DNA of 64,000 nt, taken from NCBI RefSeq assembly GCF_035917455.1, contig NZ_CP109078.1, forward strand, positions 4,278,001-4,342,000. Direction: 5' to 3'. The DNA is from Micromonospora sp. NBC_01796 (lineage in GTDB: Bacteria; Actinomycetota; Actinomycetes; Mycobacteriales; Micromonosporaceae). How positions within the stretch are numbered: position 1 is the first letter of the stretch; each line of letters starts with the position of its first letter. Made by a program: the position numbers and the translations under genes. Below, piece by piece: positions 63,475-64,000 of the stretch. The notes under the pieces are model-generated. The model was not told where the DNA came from. It was given only the letters and a program-made list of their open reading frames with translations, and did not search any database.

Positions 63475-64000
63475 ATGAACCGGCCGGGTGGACTACGACG
63501 TCGGGTTGCCCGCTGGTTGGACCCGTCCGTGGACGACAGGTTCCCGCCCGGACCGACCGCGACGTACGACGTCACCACGCCCCCGCCCGTCCCCGTCCCG
63601 CCCGGTCCGGACACCGGCGCCGCGCGGGCCTGGCCGGCGCTCTGTGAACAGTTCGCGCTGCGGATCCTCTCCGCCGCCTACCAGACCGGTGGGCAGCTCG
63701 CGGCGGTCGAGGCGGACGAACAGGATCCGGGCCGGCTGGCCCAGTTCTACCGGATCGACCACGCCAACACCCGGATCCGGCGGCAGGCGGAGAACCTGCT
63801 GGTCCTGGCCGGTCGTACGGTCGACGACGCCGGACGTCAGATCACCTCGCTGCTGGACGTGGTACGGGCGGGGACCTCGGCGATCGAGCACTACCCCCGG
63901 GTACGCCTCGGCGTGATCGCCCATCTCGCCGTGGTCGACTTCGCGGCGGACGACGTGATCCGGGTGCTGACCGAGGTGCTCGACAACGCGACCCGGTTCT
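63475..64000 (+). CDS. Histidine-kinase-like ATPase (CvnA type), N-terminal part
   Basis: Starts at ATG 63475 and runs off the right edge after 175 codons. A Pro-rich N-terminal 50 residues is followed by a dimerisation-like helical region FYRIDHANTRIRRQAENLLV and then the start of the HATPase domain (VLTEVLDNATRF, the N box). The sequence without a sensor fits the CvnA/DrrC-type kinases of actinobacterial conservons, usually followed by roadblock and GTPase genes. Those would lie beyond the window. Confidence 0.8.
   Translation, partial: MNRPGGLRRRVARWLDPSVDDRFPPGPTATYDVTTPPPVPVPPGPDTGAARAWPALCEQFALRILSAAYQTGGQLAAVEADEQDPGRLAQFYRIDHANTRIRRQAENLLVLAGRTVDDAGRQITSLLDVVRAGTSAIEHYPRVRLGVIAHLAVVDFAADDVIRVLTEVLDNATRF

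Overview
The window is high-GC actinobacterial DNA, with GTG and TTG starts, very tight gene packing and many leaderless-looking promoters. Gene content points to the family Micromonosporaceae (Micromonospora, Plantactinospora or similar): a DUF397 / DUF5753 regulator pair, a GPGG-type small membrane protein, DUF6158 and DUF6232 proteins, a hopanoid operon, and intergenic palindromes of the kind I associate with that family. The family call is an inference from gene families; no rRNA or tRNA is present to fix it. I see no phage, insertion sequence, CRISPR array, rRNA or tRNA.

Layout. Bases 1-7700: the 3' end of an MFS transporter, then (minus strand) an oligosaccharide-uptake operon of solute-binding lipoprotein, two permeases, LacI regulator and GH13 alpha-glucosidase, with a LacI-type operator upstream and no ATPase of its own. 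7860-9720: four overlapping minus-strand genes (nucleotidyltransferase, BON protein, metallophosphoesterase, 47-residue membrane protein). 9940-14250: a thymidylate-kinase-like protein, an NAD-dependent epimerase, an RpiR regulator and a SigB/HrdD-type sigma factor with a candidate ECF promoter. 14340-21410: envelope and small conserved genes (NlpC/P60 hydrolase, DUF6232, DUF5753/DUF397 pair, DUF3817, DUF6158, DUF1360), including a hairpin-rich leader at 16451-16650. 21480-28335: a possible small RNA ending in a strong intrinsic terminator, a class A penicillin-binding protein with a PASTA domain, a paired M16 peptidase and a PAP2-type phosphatase. 28450-38480: an HTTM membrane protein, aspartate-semialdehyde dehydrogenase, an F420-type PPOX protein, M20 peptidase, GCS2-type ligase, nitroreductase, a FOXRED2-like flavoprotein, a Gfo/Idh/MocA oxidoreductase and a CBS protein. 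38776-44443: two paralogous two-gene cassettes (SCP2-like protein plus glycogen debranching enzyme) facing each other around a DivIVA-like gene and a small Cys-rich gene. 44498-53160: an MFS exporter, a PadR/ABC transporter module, a regulator behind 21-bp operator repeats, a hydrolase, an acyltransferase, a VOC protein, a glycolipid-type glycosyltransferase and a DMT transporter.

53329-62433 is the functional centrepiece: a seven-gene, fully overlapping hopanoid operon (hpnC, hpnD, hpnE, polyprenyl diphosphate synthase, shc, an HpnG-like nucleosidase fused to IspH, hpnH). It makes squalene from farnesyl diphosphate, cyclises it to hopene and attaches the adenosyl side chain. The fused gene joins the last MEP-pathway step to hopanoid side-chain processing in one polypeptide. 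The window ends with an SDR gene and the start of a histidine-kinase-like ATPase.

The best leads for new biology are the HpnG-IspH fusion, the proline-rich repeat inserted inside HpnC, the inverted SCP2/debranching-enzyme cassettes, the two candidate structured RNAs, the intergenic palindrome family, and the recurrent in-frame minisatellites in protein tails and linkers.
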